Assembly (NCBI GenBank): GCA_934663595.1
Contig: CAKUKM010000007.1
Location: forward strand, 1 to 64,000
DNA from: an uncultured Clostridia bacterium
GTDB lineage: Bacteria > Bacillota > Clostridia > Christensenellales > Aristaeellaceae
Reading direction: 5' to 3'
Length of the DNA stretch: 64,000 bases
The notes under the pieces are model-generated. The model did not search any database. It was not told where the DNA came from and worked only from the letters and a program-made list of their open reading frames with translations. This document shows, piece by piece, positions 1-8,946 of this stretch (the stretch's first letter is position 1; each line of letters begins with the position of its first letter). The position numbers and the translations under genes were made by a program.

Positions 1-549
1 TCGTGCTGGATTTACGCGCCGGATTCGCCGATCGATTACCCGATCGTGCACGGCGCGGACAACGAATATTGGCTGCATCGGCTGTTCGACGGCTCGCGCA
101 ACGCGGCGGGCACACTGTTTATCGATTATCGGAATCTTCCCGATTTTCAGGACCCGAACACGCTGATTTACGGCCACCATATGCGCAACGACAGCATGTT
201 CGGCACGCTCGATCATTACGAGCAGCCCGGCTATTACGATTCGCACCCGTGGATGCTGGCAATCGCGCGGGACGAAACGTATCTGGTGGAGGTTCTCGCA
301 GGCTATACGACCTCGAAGAAGGATCATTGCTACGACATCGCGATCAGCGATGAAAACGACAAGCAGAAATTCATCGACGAGGCGAAAGCCAAATCGGATT
401 TCCAGTCTCCCGTCGAAATCAACCCCGGCGACAAGCTGATTACCCTTTCCACCTGTGCCTACGCCTTCGAAAACGCAAGGTATATCGTGATTGGAAGGCT
501 GTGGCCGGTCGGGCTGCCGGCAGAAATTTCACAATTGAAGAGCGAATGA
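1..549 (+). CDS. Class B sortase, 3' part (5' end outside window)
   Basis: Sortase B type transpeptidase, which anchors proteins to the cell wall from the outer face of the membrane. The frame is open from base 1, so the start and membrane anchor lie upstream. The visible 182 residues hold the catalytic core. The motif YGHHM has its catalytic His at 175-177, the motif TLSTC has the nucleophilic Cys at 454-456, and an Arg follows in ENARYIVIGR. The DNEYWLH and FIDYRN segments are typical of SrtB. A stem-loop follows the stop. The substrate is not visible in this window. The family call is firm; the role (heme uptake, pilus or general anchoring) is open. Confidence 0.93.
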   Translation, partial: SCWIYAPDSPIDYPIVHGADNEYWLHRLFDGSRNAAGTLFIDYRNLPDFQDPNTLIYGHHMRNDSMFGTLDHYEQPGYYDSHPWMLAIARDETYLVEVLAGYTTSKKDHCYDIAISDENDKQKFIDEAKAKSDFQSPVEINPGDKLITLSTCAYAFENARYIVIGRLWPVGLPAEISQLKSE

Positions 550-552
550 AAC

Positions 553-590
553 GCGCATCGCTGCAAGTGAATTTGGCTGCAGCGATGCGC
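553..590 (+). terminator. Stem-loop after the sortase gene
   Basis: A perfect 13-bp inverted repeat (553-565 with 578-590, arm GCGCATCGCTGCA) starts four bases after the sortase stop codon. The tail TTATTAATA is only partly U-rich, so it may act as a terminator or as an RNA 3'-end stabiliser. Confidence 0.65.
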
Positions 591-652
591 TTATTAATAG
601 GAAGAAACGCGTTTCTACTATGGGTGGGAAAGTGGGTGGGAGAAAAAAATAA

Positions 653-683
653 ACCACCGAGAAAGTGCCTATTTCTCGGTGGT
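653..683 (-). terminator. Terminator of the tRNA-Leu gene
   Basis: The 12-bp inverted repeat ACCACCGAGAAA / TTTCTCGGTGGT has a 7-nt loop. Read on the minus strand it is followed by a T-rich tract (complement of 641-652) and lies just beyond the tRNA 3' end. It could also stop leftover sortase transcripts on the plus strand. Confidence 0.75.
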
Positions 684-691
684 TTTGCAAG

Positions 692-771
692 TGCGGTCGA
701 CGGGACTTGAACCCGTACGGTCTCCCACACGCCCCTCAAACGTGCGCGTATGCCAATTCCGCCACGACCGC
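692..771 (-). tRNA. tRNA-Leu (anticodon GAG)
   Basis: The acceptor stem GCGGTCG/CGACCGC pairs fully. A D-arm with the usual AATTGGC loop, a long class II variable arm and the T-arm GGGTTCAAGTCCC are present. The seven-base anticodon loop TTGAGGG gives anticodon GAG (complement of 735-737), so it reads CUC and CUU codons. The discriminator base is A and CCA is not encoded. A consensus promoter lies immediately upstream and a terminator downstream, so it is a single-gene unit. Confidence 0.95.
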
Positions 772-784
772 GCGAACAATAGAT

Positions 785-813
785 ATTATACCGTACAGGG
801 GCTGAATTGTCAA
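785..813 (-). promoter_or_regulatory. Consensus sigma-A promoter of tRNA-Leu
   Basis: On the minus strand, TTGACA (808-813) and TATAAT (785-790) are separated by exactly 17 bp. Both hexamers match consensus perfectly. The predicted start site is a few bases before the tRNA 5' end. Confidence 0.9.
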
Positions 814-855
814 GCCTGAGGATGTAAATTTTTGCTTTCTGCGGCGATTTTGCCG

Positions 856-891
856 AAAAAAGGGGCGCGGAAGGCGAACCCTCCTGCGCCC
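856..891 (-). terminator. Terminator of the isomerase gene at 898
   Basis: On the minus strand, GGGCGC and GCGCCC flank a partly paired interior and are followed by a run of six T (complement of 856-861). It lies directly after the stop codon of the gene ending at 898. Confidence 0.7.
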
Positions 892-897
892 GGCGGT

Positions 898-1749
898 TTA
901 CAGCAGCGCCTTGCGCTGGGCCTTCAGCGTGGCGACGCGGCAGGCGCGGATGTAGGCGTGGGTGAGATACTCCTCCGGCTCCATGCGCGCGTAAATGTCG
1001 TTCTCGTGGCGGTCCTTGCGGCCGACGTTGTTCAGCTCGAAGGTCAGAATGCCGTCGTAGCCGCAGCGATTCAGGCGATCGACGATGCCGTTCCAGTCGC
1101 CCACGCCGTCGAACGGCAGCAGGTGCAGGTCGTCGAAGAACGTGATTTCGCCGTTGTAATCGCGAATGCCGAGGTTGTCGTTGATGTGCGTGGAGAACAG
1201 GCGGTCGCCGTAGAGGGCGAGCATGTCCTGCGAGCGGTTGTAGCACATCTCGTGGCCGGTGTCCCAGCAGAAGCCGACGAACGGATTGCTCTTGAAGTGC
1301 GCCATCAGCGCGGCGAGGTATTCCTCGCCCTCGGTGTTTTCAAGCGACAGCTTGACGCCCAGCTTTTCCGCCTCGCGCACGACGATGGCGAAATTGTCCA
1401 GGCCCTCCTGCGTGGGGTTGTGCTTCGTAAAGCCGATGAACGTGTGCGCGACCATGATCGGCACGCCGTTGTCCGCGCACGCGCGCAGGCAGTGCAGCTG
1501 CTCCTCGATCACGCCCGGCGTTTCGTCGGTCGGCTCCCACATGCGGTCGATCCGGCCGAACGGCGCGTGAATCGACTGGTAAATCATGCCCTCCTCGTCC
1601 GCGACCTTGCGGAGCGACGCGATGTCCGCGCCCTCCTGCCAGCCGGAGAAGAAGCCCTCGAAGCCGATTTTTTTAAGGGTGCGCACCTGCTGATCGTAGG
1701 GCAGGCGATAGGTTTCACTGAGTCCGAGACAAAGCTTGGTACCGCGCAT
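898..1749 (-). CDS. Sugar phosphate isomerase/epimerase, xylose isomerase-like TIM barrel
   Basis: A 283-residue AP endonuclease-2/xylose-isomerase-fold protein. This family interconverts sugars or inositol derivatives in the cytoplasm using a divalent metal held by Glu, Asp and His. Candidate ligand segments are visible in order: SIHAPF, AHTFIG, LSLENTEG, CWDTGHE, THINDN and FELNN. The start chosen is the ATG of MRGTKL, because a GGAGGAAA ribosome site lies at the right distance and overlaps the more upstream ATG. It is transcribed alone from a good promoter, divergently from the importer operon at 2061. It may act on the sugar that importer brings in, but the substrate cannot be read from the sequence. 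Confidence 0.85.
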   Translation of the reverse strand: MRGTKLCLGLSETYRLPYDQQVRTLKKIGFEGFFSGWQEGADIASLRKVADEEGMIYQSIHAPFGRIDRMWEPTDETPGVIEEQLHCLRACADNGVPIMVAHTFIGFTKHNPTQEGLDNFAIVVREAEKLGVKLSLENTEGEEYLAALMAHFKSNPFVGFCWDTGHEMCYNRSQDMLALYGDRLFSTHINDNLGIRDYNGEITFFDDLHLLPFDGVGDWNGIVDRLNRCGYDGILTFELNNVGRKDRHENDIYARMEPEEYLTHAYIRACRVATLKAQRKALL

Positions 1750-1807
1750 TGCAGTTTCCTCCATTATAATCAGTATTCCGGCGCGAACGCGCCCAAACAA
1801 CGCGTTT

Positions 1808-1836
1808 ATTATACTCTTTTCGCGCGCAAACGTCAA
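1808..1836 (-). promoter_or_regulatory. Promoter of the isomerase gene
   Basis: On the minus strand, TTGACG (1831-1836) and TATAAT (1808-1813) have a 17-bp spacer, about 60 bp before the chosen start codon. Confidence 0.85.
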
Positions 1837-1948
1837 TCGAAAACCGAATGATACAGAATATCTGGATGAATAGGCGCGTTTTGTTCAACATAAAAATTGC
1901 GCAAATTAGATAAAAATTAGCAATATGCCAAAAAATATGGAGAAAGCG

Positions 1949-1977
1949 TTGACAGATGACCATGTTCGTGATAAAAT
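1949..1977 (+). promoter_or_regulatory. Promoter of the SBP-permease-sulfatase operon
   Basis: TTGACA (1949-1954) and TAAAAT (1972-1977) have a 17-bp spacer, 83 bp before the binding-protein ATG. The 1750-2060 interval holds this promoter, the divergent isomerase promoter and an AT-rich stretch (1855-1930). I see no gene in it. Confidence 0.85.
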
Positions 1978-2060
1978 ACATTCAGATTCCCTGATAGAGG
2001 AAATATATCTGGGAACTTGCACGATGCAAAGCATCGGCAAAATACAAGGAGGACAACATC

Positions 2061-3302
2061 ATGAAGAAGTTCCTGGCAATTCTCGTCGCTCTGGCGCTCG
2101 TGCTGGGCGTTTCCTGCACCGCGCTGGCGGACGAGCCTGTCACCATCCAGTTCTGGTCCGTATTCACGGGCGACGACGGCGCTGTTCTGCAGGCGCTGGT
2201 TGACGAGTTCAACACTGAATACGAAGGCAAGATCAATGTGGTTCATTCCCCGCTGTCTGATCCCTACACGAACCTCTACCTGGCCGTGCAGTCCAGCACC
2301 GATATCCCGGACGTCATGATCGGCCACATCGAGCAGATCCCGAAGATGGCTGCCGACGGCATCCTGACCGATGTTGAGTACCTCACCGAGGGCGACGTTG
2401 ATCTCGCGAACTATCCGGAGCACGTTCTGGCGCGTTCCAACATCGACGGCGTGCAGTACGGCATTCCGTGGGACTTCAATGCTCCCGTTCTGTACGTCAA
2501 CCTCGACCTGATCGCGAGGTACGGCCTGGAGTCCATTCTGGAAGACCGCATGGTCACCTTCGACGAGCTGAAGCAGGCGGGCGAAGCCGTTAAGGCGGCC
2601 GGCGATCTCGAGACCGTCAAGATCAACAACTACTACGGCAACTTCAACCAGTATGTCGCGCGTTACGAAGAAATGGCTCAGAAGGAGCTGATTCAGGACG
2701 GCAAGCTTGCGATCGATACCGTGCAGTGGGGCAAGGTCATCGACGTGTTCCGCGAGCTGAACGATCTGGGCTATGCGATCGCCCGTGAGGACGATGCGAG
2801 CGCGATGTTCCTCGGCGGCAGCCTGATGTTCTTCGAGGCGGGCACCTGGACGAACGCGACCCTGATGCAGGTGGAAGGCCTGAACTACGATTGCGTGCCG
2901 GTAACCGTTTACAGCCCCGAGACCGCGCTGGTTCGCTCCGGCTCTCACACCTGGATGCAGCCCGAGAATGAGGATCGCACCGAAGAGACCGATATGGCCG
3001 TTGCGACCTTCATCAACTGGATGGGCGCGCACTCCCTGACCTGGGCGACCAAGGCCGGTCAGGTTCCGCTGTACAAGTCCGTTACCGAAATGGACGAGTT
3101 CAAGGCGTGCAAGCAGACCTTCCTGGCGCAGGCGGGCCTGTCTGACAACATCAAGATCTTCCAGTACTACTACTGGAACACCCTGACCGACGTGATCGGC
3201 CGCACCGCGAAGGACGTCGTTTATGACGAGACCATCGATTCCGCGACCGTTGGCGCGGGCATCCAGCAGGAAGTTGACGACGCGATCGCCGCTGGCGTCT
3301 AA
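2061..3302 (+). CDS. Carbohydrate ABC transporter substrate-binding protein (family 1)
   Basis: Extracytoplasmic sugar-binding protein of 413 residues. The N-terminus has two Lys, a hydrophobic core of about 15 residues and the sequence TALADEP, which fits signal peptidase I cleavage after ALA. The Cys in LGVSC only loosely fits a lipobox, so membrane anchoring is uncertain. The mature part starts VTIQFWSVFTGDD, typical of family 1 sugar-binding proteins. An AAGGAGG-type ribosome site precedes the ATG. It is the first gene of an operon with two permeases and the sulfatase-glycosidase fusion, which suggests a sulfated or otherwise decorated oligosaccharide as ligand (inference). Confidence 0.92.
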   Translation: MKKFLAILVALALVLGVSCTALADEPVTIQFWSVFTGDDGAVLQALVDEFNTEYEGKINVVHSPLSDPYTNLYLAVQSSTDIPDVMIGHIEQIPKMAADGILTDVEYLTEGDVDLANYPEHVLARSNIDGVQYGIPWDFNAPVLYVNLDLIARYGLESILEDRMVTFDELKQAGEAVKAAGDLETVKINNYYGNFNQYVARYEEMAQKELIQDGKLAIDTVQWGKVIDVFRELNDLGYAIAREDDASAMFLGGSLMFFEAGTWTNATLMQVEGLNYDCVPVTVYSPETALVRSGSHTWMQPENEDRTEETDMAVATFINWMGAHSLTWATKAGQVPLYKSVTEMDEFKACKQTFLAQAGLSDNIKIFQYYYWNTLTDVIGRTAKDVVYDETIDSATVGAGIQQEVDDAIAAGV

Positions 3303-3328
3303 TCGCTGAAAGCAACGGAATGGCATTT

Positions 3329-3356
3329 GAGGAAGGAAGGGAAACCTTCCTTCCTC
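3329..3356 (+). other. Intercistronic stem-loop after the binding-protein gene
   Basis: A perfect 12-bp inverted repeat (GAGGAAGGAAGG / CCTTCCTTCCTC) with a GAAA tetraloop and no U-tract. A stable GNRA-capped hairpin here resembles those that raise binding-protein mRNA relative to permease mRNA in other sugar operons. That function is inferred. Confidence 0.7.
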
Positions 3357-3440
3357 ATTGGACGTTATTGAGCGCATTTGTTTGCGCTTTCCATGCGGGC
3401 GGCGGGCTCGCGCAATCCATTTTTCGGAGGCACTAGAAAC

Positions 3441-4802
3441 ATGAAGAGGACGACCTTAGCAACGATCCTGCTTTTGTGCTTCATTGTGGCGTTCTCCTTT
3501 TCCGGCGTAAACGCGGTTTGCACGGCGAAGGATACGACGGTGAGCACCTATGTTTCCCATTATTATACGCTGTATTCGCTGAGCAGCGCCGCGGTAATGC
3601 TGCTGCCGCTGATCGTGATGCTGGCTGTGGTCGCCCTGATTTCCTATCTGAACAAGCAGCCCAACGTGGGATTTTTGTTTGTGGCGATCATGGCGGCGCT
3701 GTATATCGTGTTTTTGATCACGTACTGCGCGGAGGATCGCAACAATTCGGTCTACAATATTCTGAACGCGCAGTTCGGAGAACTGGGCGTAAAGGTCAAA
3801 AAGCGCGATTTCCACATTCAGATGACGCCCACCTGGGTTTGCTATCTGACGGCGGCGCTGGGCGTGCTGACCACGGTGGTTTCGCTGCCAAATTTCAAAA
3901 CGCGCCTGACGCGCTATTACCTGAAGGCGGAGCTGGAACCGTATCTGTTCATCGCGCCGCAGGTCATTCTGTTCGTAACGTTCTCGCTGGTGCCGATCAT
4001 CTATGGTCTGTACGCGGCGTTTACCAAATGGGACCTCTACAACGACCCGATCTTTACCGGCCTTGCGAACTTCAAGACGATCCTGTTTGATTCGTCGAAT
4101 ACGTATTACGCGCAGCTGCGCAAAGGTCTCGGCAATACGTTCAAGTTCGTAATCTATGTAACCCCCCTGTGCATACTGGTGCCGTTCTCGATCGCGCTGG
4201 CGACGCGCCAGGTCACGAAGGGCAGCAAGCTGCTGCAGGCGATTTACTATCTGCCGTCCCTGATGTCGACCACGACGGTCATGCTGACGTGGAAATACTT
4301 CTTCAACAACACCTACGGCATGGCGAACAACCTGCTGGGCTCGACGTGGAACTGGTTCTCGCCGCCGTACAGCTGGGTCATGCTGGTGATCGTAACGGTC
4401 TGGTGGTGCTGCGGCGGAACGATGGTCATTTACCAGAGCGCGCTGGCGAGCGTGCCGGCGGATCAGTATGAGGCCGCGTCGATCGACGGTGCGGGCGCAT
4501 GGCAGAAGTTCAAGTATATCACGCTGCCGAACATGTCGTATCCGCTGATGTATACGCTGGTCACGACGCTGATTGCGCAGTTCAACGTATACGGCCAGCC
4601 GAACCTGTTGACCGAGTACTCCTACAACGGCGCGAACGCGGTGCTGCTGATGTACATCCGCGATGCGGCGTTCAAGCAGCAGGTGGCGGGCATCTCGTCG
4701 GCGATGGCGCTGATTCTGGGCCTTACGATCATGTGCGTTTCCTTCCTGCAGATTCGCCTGATGCGCGGCGACAACAAGAAGACGCGCAAGGCCAAGGTTT
4801 GA
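3441..4802 (+). CDS. Carbohydrate ABC transporter permease, MalF/UgpA type
   Basis: Integral membrane permease of 453 residues. Unlike most of its family it has an added N-terminal membrane region (about residues 7-130, with several hydrophobic segments) before the usual core, which starts near YLFIAPQVILF. The cytoplasmic EAA loop, EAASIDGAGAWQKF, which contacts the ATPase, is present about 100 residues from the C-terminus. The start chosen is the ATG of MKRTTL, placed 10 nt after CGGAGG; an upstream in-frame ATG has no ribosome site. It pairs with the next permease 17 nt downstream. Confidence 0.9.
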   Translation: MKRTTLATILLLCFIVAFSFSGVNAVCTAKDTTVSTYVSHYYTLYSLSSAAVMLLPLIVMLAVVALISYLNKQPNVGFLFVAIMAALYIVFLITYCAEDRNNSVYNILNAQFGELGVKVKKRDFHIQMTPTWVCYLTAALGVLTTVVSLPNFKTRLTRYYLKAELEPYLFIAPQVILFVTFSLVPIIYGLYAAFTKWDLYNDPIFTGLANFKTILFDSSNTYYAQLRKGLGNTFKFVIYVTPLCILVPFSIALATRQVTKGSKLLQAIYYLPSLMSTTTVMLTWKYFFNNTYGMANNLLGSTWNWFSPPYSWVMLVIVTVWWCCGGTMVIYQSALASVPADQYEAASIDGAGAWQKFKYITLPNMSYPLMYTLVTTLIAQFNVYGQPNLLTEYSYNGANAVLLMYIRDAAFKQQVAGISSAMALILGLTIMCVSFLQIRLMRGDNKKTRKAKV

Positions 4803-4819
4803 GAAAGGGGGCGACAGAA

Positions 4820-5713
4820 ATGAGCAAGGACGTAAGAAAGAGCGAGAAAATTTCCCGCATCGCGTGCACGACGGTGCTGGCGATCATTGCCGTATTCTGG
4901 TTGATCCCGATTGTGTGGGTCATCACGAACTCCTTTAAGACGAACCTGGAATTCCAGACGAGCTATACGAACTTCAGCACGCGGATGGAATACATTCAGG
5001 CGATGTTCCCGAAGAAATTCAGCCTCCAGACGTACATCTCGCTGTTTACCGGCGAGGGCATGTCCACGCAGACGGGCATTCCGCGGATGATCTCGAATTC
5101 GCTGATCATTTCGATCACGCGCACGATCATGGTGGTGCTGACCTGCTCGATGGCGGCGTATGCCTACGAGCGCCTGCACTTCCCGGCGGGCGACAAGATC
5201 TTCTGGGGCCTGTTCTTCATTTCGCTGATTCCGTCGTCGGCCTCGACGCTGCCGCTGTTTAAGATCTGCAATGCGTTCAACTGGGTCAACGATATCAACG
5301 CCCTGATCTGGCCGGGCTGCGTGAGCATCATGAGCACATTCCTGATGCGCAACTTCCTGGTGGGCATTCCGAAGGAGATGGACGAGGCGGCGCGCATCGA
5401 CGGCGCGGGCAGCTTCAGAATCTTCTATTCGATCATTTGCCCGTCGATCAAGCCGGTATTGATGATCGTGGCGCTGAGCGCGTTCCAGGGCGGCTGGAAC
5501 GATTACTATTGGCCGAGCATCATCATGACCGACCCGAACAACCAGACGCTGACCTCCGGCCTTGCGCAGCTGCAGAGCCAGCTGGGCACGCCGCAGTTTG
5601 CAAGCCTGCTGGCGAGCACGGTGGTTTCGATGGTGCTGCCGTTCGTGCTGTATCTGACGTGCCAGAAGTATTTCCTGCGCGGCATCAAGATTCAGGCGGC
5701 GGTCAAGGGATAA
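4820..5713 (+). CDS. Carbohydrate ABC transporter permease, MalG/UgpE type
   Basis: Membrane permease of 297 residues with about six transmembrane segments. The EAA loop reads EAARIDGAGSFRIF, and the C-terminus ends in KYFLRGIKIQAAVKG as is common for this half-transporter. It follows the first permease by 17 nt with AAGGGGG as ribosome site. No ATPase gene lies in the operon, so a shared MsmX/UgpC-like ATPase encoded elsewhere is presumed. Confidence 0.93.
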   Translation: MSKDVRKSEKISRIACTTVLAIIAVFWLIPIVWVITNSFKTNLEFQTSYTNFSTRMEYIQAMFPKKFSLQTYISLFTGEGMSTQTGIPRMISNSLIISITRTIMVVLTCSMAAYAYERLHFPAGDKIFWGLFFISLIPSSASTLPLFKICNAFNWVNDINALIWPGCVSIMSTFLMRNFLVGIPKEMDEAARIDGAGSFRIFYSIICPSIKPVLMIVALSAFQGGWNDYYWPSIIMTDPNNQTLTSGLAQLQSQLGTPQFASLLASTVVSMVLPFVLYLTCQKYFLRGIKIQAAVKG

Positions 5714-5767
5714 TTGATGATTTGAGGGGCGGCGTATGCCGCCCTTTAATATGAAGGAGGAAAGATT

Positions 5768-8700
5768 ATGGCCAATCGACCCAATCTTTTGTATGTGTTT
5801 GCCGATCAGCTGCGCCGCACGTCGTGCGGATACACCGGGTATAAAAACGCCCGCACGCCGAATATCGACGCGTTCCACGATTGCAGCATGGACTTTACCC
5901 AGGCGGTTTCCGGACATCCGGTGTGCGCGCCGTATCGCGCGACGCTGTTTACCGGCAAGTATACCTCTTCCACCGGCGTGGTCATCAATGAGATTCGCTT
6001 CAATCCCAATCAGCGCTGCATCGGCCACGTGCTGACCGAGGGCGGCTATGAAACGGCGTATATCGGCAAATGGCATCTGTATGCGGATGAATGGGGCAAC
6101 CATTTCGATCCCAAGAATTCGTTTGTGCCGAAGGGCCCCGATCGGCTGGGCTTCGACGATTACTGGGCGGCCTACGGCTTCCATCACGAGTATTTCGCGC
6201 CGCACGCCTATTATCATGAGGACGGCCCCCAGAAGATTTACGCGGACAAATACGAGCCGTATGCGCAGGTCGATCTGGCGATTCGCCATTTGAAGCGCCT
6301 GAGCGAGAATCCGGACAAGCCGTTTGCGATGTTCCTGTCGCTGGGCGTGCCGCACGATCCGTGGGTTCCGGAGAACGTGCCGAAGGAAATGCTGGATAAG
6401 TTCGATCCGAAGAACTATGATTATCCGCCGAACTACCTGCCTGAGGACGACCCGCACGGCGACGCGTGGGCGCATCTGTCCGAGGAAGAGCGCAAAGAAC
6501 TGCCCGAATGGATGCGCGTGTACGACGCGATGGTCGGCTGCCTCGACGAGGCGATCGGCAATCTGATGAGCGCCGTGCGCGAAATGGGCCTGGATAAGAA
6601 CACGATCATCGTCTTTACGTCCGACCACGGCGAATGCTTCGGCGCGCACGGCCGCCGCGCGAAGAACATCTTCTATGAAGAGGCGGTGCGCGTGCCGTTC
6701 ATGCTGAGAATGCCGAACGGAACGCAGGCGAAGAAGGAGACCGACGCGTGCCTGAACTCGGTCGACCTGATGCCCACGCTGCTGGATCTGATGCATTTGC
6801 CGATTCCGGCGGACGCGCAGGGCCAGAGCCTCGCGGGCCTGATCACCGGCGAAAACAATCGCGAGCCGAAATTCCAGTTCATGCAGGGCATGGGCGCGGT
6901 CGCGGATTGGGGCGACGGCTATGAATGGCGCGCGCTGCGCAACAAGCAGTATACGTATGCGATCTATCGCGTGGACGGCGCGGAAATGCTGTTCGACCAC
7001 GAAAAGGACCCGTATCAGATGGTCAATCTCATCGACGATCCGGCCTATGCGCAGGTTCGCGACGAAATGAAGGCCGAAATGAAGGCCGAAATGGCGCGCG
7101 TGAACGATACCTTCGAGGCCACGAGCTATTATCGCGACCATTGGACGAAGGATCGCCACATTATCCGCACGGCGACGGATGATTATTCCAAGCCTGCGGA
7201 CGTGCCGCCGATTCCGAAGGACATCCCGAGACCCGAATATCCGCGCCCGCAGTTCGTCCGCGACGACTGGATGAACCTGAACGGCGTGTGGCAGTTCGAG
7301 ATCGATCAGGGCTGCTCCGGCCGCGCGCGCGGTCTGGTCGAGAAGGAGAAGCTCGACGGCCAGATCATCGTGCCGTTCTGCCCGGAGAGCGAGCTGTCCG
7401 GCGTCAACAACAAGGATTTCATGCGCGGCGTATGGTATAAGCGCACGTTTACGCTGCCGGACGAGGCGGCGGGCAAGAGCGTATTCGTGAATTTCGGCGC
7501 GGTGGATTATGATTGCGAGGTCTGGGTGAACGGAATCAGCGTCGGAACGCACAGCGGCGGCTACAATTCGTTCACGCTCGAGATCACCAAGGCGCTGAAG
7601 CCGGGCGAGAACGTCATTACCGTTTGCGCCGAGGACGATACGCGCAGCCCGATGCAGCCCACCGGCAAGCAGAGCGGCCAGTATGCGTCGCACGGCTGCC
7701 TGTATACCCGCACGACCGGCATCTGGCAGACGGTCTGGCTCGAGTGGATGAACGACAGCCATTTCGAGCAGGTGTTCTTAACGCCCGACGCGGCGAATTC
7801 CACGCTGCACGTGCGCGCGAAGGTGCACGCGGGCCAGGGCTGCACGATGAAGCTCGCCACCGCGTATAAGGACGAATACACCGGCACCGCCGAGGCGAAG
7901 GTCAACAACGGCTGGGTCGAGGCGACGGTGCAGCTGACGAAGACGCACCTGTGGACGGTCGGCGATGGCAAGCTCTATGATCTGCAGCTGCTTCTGGAAA
8001 AGGACGGCGAGCCGGTCGACGCGCTTTCGAGCTATTTCGGCCTGCGCAGCGTCGGGTTCGACGGCATGAAGTTCGTGATTAACGGCAAACCCGTCTTCCA
8101 GCGCCTCGTGCTCGATCAAGGCTTCTATCCGGACGGCATTTACACCGCGCCCAGCGACGCGGCGCTCAAGCGCGATATCGAGCTGAGCATGGCGATGGGC
8201 TTCAACGGCGCGCGCCTGCATGAAAAGGTGTTCGAGCCGCGGTTCCTGTATTGGGCGGATCGCCTGGGCTATCTGTGCTGGGGCGAAATGGCCAACTGGG
8301 GCCTGGATCATTCCGATATCGGCGCGCTGAATGCGTTCGCGCGCGAATGGATCGACGAGGTGCGCCGCGATTACAGCGCGCCCAGCATCATCGGCTGGTG
8401 CCCGTTCAACGAGACGTGGGACTATGCGGGCCGCCGCCAGAACGACGACGTGCTGCGCATGATCTATCGCATCACCAAGGCGATGGACATCACCCGCCCG
8501 GTGATCGATACGTCCGGCAATTACCATGTCGAGACCGATATCTACGACGTGCACGATTACGAGCAGAACCCCGAGGAGTTCGCGCGCCGCTACGGCCGCG
8601 GCACGGAGCCGATCTACGAGCGGTTCACGAATCGCCAGCAGTACGTTCCGGGCCTGCCGGTATTCGTCAGCGAGTACGGCGGAATCCGCTGGACCGACGA

Positions 8701-8938
8701 TCAGTCCGGCTGGGGCTATGGCGAGGGCCCGAAGACCGAGGAGGAATTCATCGAGCGCTATCGCGGGCTTACGACCGCGCTTCTGGACAATCCCGATCAC
8801 TTCGCGTTCTGCTATACGCAGCTGACGGACGTTGAACAGGAGCAGAACGGCCTGTACACCTACGACCGCAAGCCGAAGTTCGATCCGGCAATCATCCGCG
8901 CCATCAACACCCGCAAGGCCGCGATGGAAGAGGAATAA
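5768..8938 (+). CDS. Sulfatase - glycoside hydrolase family 2 fusion
   Basis: A 1056-residue two-enzyme protein. Residues 1 to about 465 are a formylglycine-dependent S1 sulfatase. They show D13 in FADQ, the maturation signature CAPYR (C53 to R57), GKWH (101-104) and SDHGE (D286, H287). Residues from about 490 to the end form a GH2 enzyme with sugar-binding, immunoglobulin-like and TIM-barrel domains. The acid/base is E882 in PFNETW and the nucleophile E969 in SEYGG. There is no signal peptide, so it should act in the cytoplasm. It follows the permeases by 54 nt with its own AAGGAGG site. The likely job is to desulfate and then cleave an imported sulfated oligosaccharide. The sugar is not predictable: galactosidase, glucuronidase or other GH2 activities are possible. 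The Cys needs an anaerobic sulfatase-maturating enzyme, not seen in this window. Confidence 0.92.
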   Translation: MANRPNLLYVFADQLRRTSCGYTGYKNARTPNIDAFHDCSMDFTQAVSGHPVCAPYRATLFTGKYTSSTGVVINEIRFNPNQRCIGHVLTEGGYETAYIGKWHLYADEWGNHFDPKNSFVPKGPDRLGFDDYWAAYGFHHEYFAPHAYYHEDGPQKIYADKYEPYAQVDLAIRHLKRLSENPDKPFAMFLSLGVPHDPWVPENVPKEMLDKFDPKNYDYPPNYLPEDDPHGDAWAHLSEEERKELPEWMRVYDAMVGCLDEAIGNLMSAVREMGLDKNTIIVFTSDHGECFGAHGRRAKNIFYEEAVRVPFMLRMPNGTQAKKETDACLNSVDLMPTLLDLMHLPIPADAQGQSLAGLITGENNREPKFQFMQGMGAVADWGDGYEWRALRNKQYTYAIYRVDGAEMLFDHEKDPYQMVNLIDDPAYAQVRDEMKAEMKAEMARVNDTFEATSYYRDHWTKDRHIIRTATDDYSKPADVPPIPKDIPRPEYPRPQFVRDDWMNLNGVWQFEIDQGCSGRARGLVEKEKLDGQIIVPFCPESELSGVNNKDFMRGVWYKRTFTLPDEAAGKSVFVNFGAVDYDCEVWVNGISVGTHSGGYNSFTLEITKALKPGENVITVCAEDDTRSPMQPTGKQSGQYASHGCLYTRTTGIWQTVWLEWMNDSHFEQVFLTPDAANSTLHVRAKVHAGQGCTMKLATAYKDEYTGTAEAKVNNGWVEATVQLTKTHLWTVGDGKLYDLQLLLEKDGEPVDALSSYFGLRSVGFDGMKFVINGKPVFQRLVLDQGFYPDGIYTAPSDAALKRDIELSMAMGFNGARLHEKVFEPRFLYWADRLGYLCWGEMANWGLDHSDIGALNAFAREWIDEVRRDYSAPSIIGWCPFNETWDYAGRRQNDDVLRMIYRITKAMDITRPVIDTSGNYHVETDIYDVHDYEQNPEEFARRYGRGTEPIYERFTNRQQYVPGLPVFVSEYGGIRWTDDQSGWGYGEGPKTEEEFIERYRGLTTALLDNPDHFAFCYTQLTDVEQEQNGLYTYDRKPKFDPAIIRAINTRKAAMEEE

Positions 8939-8946
8939 GCAAACCA

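Noticed and set aside
501..710. Plus-strand 69-codon frame after sortase
   Set aside because: It overlaps the sortase end, two stem-loops and the tRNA gene, and has no family similarity.
1855..1930. AT-rich stretch as a possible origin or integration site
   Set aside because: No DnaA boxes, direct repeats or integrase gene are visible. It is better explained as the upstream part of two divergent promoters.
4622..7762. Minus-strand open frame of 1046 codons opposite the permease and sulfatase genes
   Set aside because: It is rich in Arg, His and Ala, has no family motif or ribosome site, and mirrors strongly conserved plus-strand genes. It is a shadow caused by high GC codon use.
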